Shown: positions 63,401-64,000 of the stretch, one piece after another
Numbering within the stretch: position 1 is the stretch's first letter
Layout: each line of letters starts with the position of its first letter
NCBI RefSeq assembly: GCF_000224145.3
Contig: NC_020167.2
Location: 6,513,566 to 6,577,565 of the forward strand
DNA length: 64,000 nucleotides
Direction of reading: 5' to 3'
Origin: Ciona intestinalis
Taxonomy: Eukaryota > Chordata > Ascidiacea > Phlebobranchia > Cionidae
Translations under genes and position numbers: made by a program
The notes under the pieces: model-generated
Databases searched by the model: none
Told to the model about the DNA's origin: nothing
The model's input: only the letters and a program-made list of their open reading frames with translations

Positions 63401-64000
63401 CTGTTTCATACACCTCGTGCTAGCTTACGAGTTACCATGTATGTTACTTTGTGGGTGATTATTTTTTTGGGTTTTTTATGTATGGCTGATAATTTTGACA
63501 ACCCATTAGTGACCACTGGGTTGGAGCAATTGCCGGTAAGTGTCTTGCCCAAGGAAACATACGCCCACAATGGTAGCAGCGACGAACTTGAACCCATTAC
63601 CTCTCAATTACCCATGTAAGCATTGTTTTCTCTCTTTAACAGATATACAAACGAAAACACCCTGGCTTCAGGTTCATACAGGCTGTACAAAGTTGTGACC
63701 CCATCATATCTACACAATCGGCCGCAACATGTTGTTCATCATTGCATGAAAAGAATATGCAACGCTTTGGCAATATCCTCTAATGATATTGTTCGAGTTG
63801 ACACATCTTCATTTACTGTGCGGAGCAGTTGTGGTATACTAATGTATGATGTTTATTTGGGAAATGAGTCTGACTTTCCCAAGTGCACTTGCCCAGATTT
63901 TAAATATTATTTCCTTCCTTGCAAACACATGTTTGCTATATTCAGTAAGTATAATGATGTTTCATGGGCATCCTTACCAACATGGTATACTGACTCTGTA
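60433..64000 (+). CDS. MULE transposase-like protein with SWIM zinc finger, partial (3' end outside window)
   Basis: Exons: 60433-60619 (or from an ATG at 60421), 60695-60947, 61029-61172, 61881-62574, 62724-62965, 63052-63227, 63643 to beyond 64000; phases agree throughout. A DDE-type core is visible: YLLDATYKT (Asp at about 62343-62351), FMTDKCEAE (Asp, about 62525) and NNGVERQN (Glu, about 63105), spaced as in Mutator-like element transposases. A SWIM finger follows, CTC...FLPCKH (CxCx(n)CxH, 63886-63930). The N-terminal part carries Cys/His (YECQHG, NCTACLS, HDHSGHP), as in the zinc-binding heads of such proteins. In exon 2 the frame must shift at an A8 run (60856-60863): one more A would restore it. 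Several introns argue for a host-captured gene rather than a young transposon. Role unknown; related SWIM/MULE proteins occur in many animals. Confidence 0.75.
61540..61720 (-). mobile_element. SINE-like element, degraded
   Basis: 'ttatcctcgtgtgcttacaa', 'gcttaaaatttggacaactc', 'agtgaccggtggattggagc', 'gtccaaggacacatacgtcg' on plus. It lies in intron 3 of the SWIM/MULE gene. Confidence 0.55.
63245..63605 (-). mobile_element. SINE-like element, full length with doubled body
   Basis: Two successive 3' bodies ('aaaacaacagtccttataac' and 'gacagtcgttacaacacggg'), then the middle ('gtatggctgataattttgac') and head ('gtgtcttgcccaaggaaaca', 'acttgaacccattacctct'). It fills the intron between exons 6 and 7 of the SWIM/MULE gene. 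Confidence 0.75.

Overview
The window is eukaryotic and AT-rich, with compact multi-exon genes. It looks like a tunicate, most likely a Ciona species. Supporting signs are single orthologues of vertebrate genes (IKK, ABCD1/2, MBOAT1/2, WDR93, FAM8A1, ODF3, LXR), short introns with clean GT-AG borders, coding starts lying directly behind unpaired splice acceptors (as expected with spliced-leader trans-splicing), and dense small dispersed repeats. The species is inferred from gene content and repeats, not from a database match. There are three assembly gaps (12120-12169, 26486-26594, 59133-59182) and a single N at 59057.

Layout. 155-6289 (-): IKK-alpha/beta kinase, 5' two thirds, running off the left edge. 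7685-17204 (+): complete peroxisomal half-transporter of the ABCD1/ABCD2 type, 15 exons, with one exon present twice inside a ~1 kb tandem duplication that abuts a 50-N gap. 17205-20367: no gene, several MITE copies. 20368-21303 (-): two-exon achaete-scute-like bHLH factor, with a cluster of CRE sites about 1.1 kb upstream. 23422-33630 (-): complete 15-exon MBOAT lysophospholipid acyltransferase. 34538-36577 (-): WDR93, intronless. 37474-40284 (+): FAM8A1 (RDD membrane protein). 41496-47942 (-): ODF3/CIMAP1 with SHIPPO repeats and two homologous exons of identical phase that look mutually exclusive; five RFX X-box-like motifs sit in the intron beside one of them. 49039-58011 (-): LXR-type nuclear receptor with an unusually long Pro/Gln-rich N-terminal region. 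58012-60432: two diverged segmental copies carrying a 40-bp minisatellite. 60433-64000 (+): multi-exon gene for a MULE-transposase-like protein with a SWIM zinc finger, running off the right edge and containing one frame discontinuity in an A run.

There is no operon logic, but there is theme. WDR93 and ODF3 both belong to families linked to cilia or sperm tails. ABCD, MBOAT and LXR belong to lipid metabolism and its control. All gene models were built by hand from splice signals, matching phases and family resemblance. Exon borders are predictions without transcript support.
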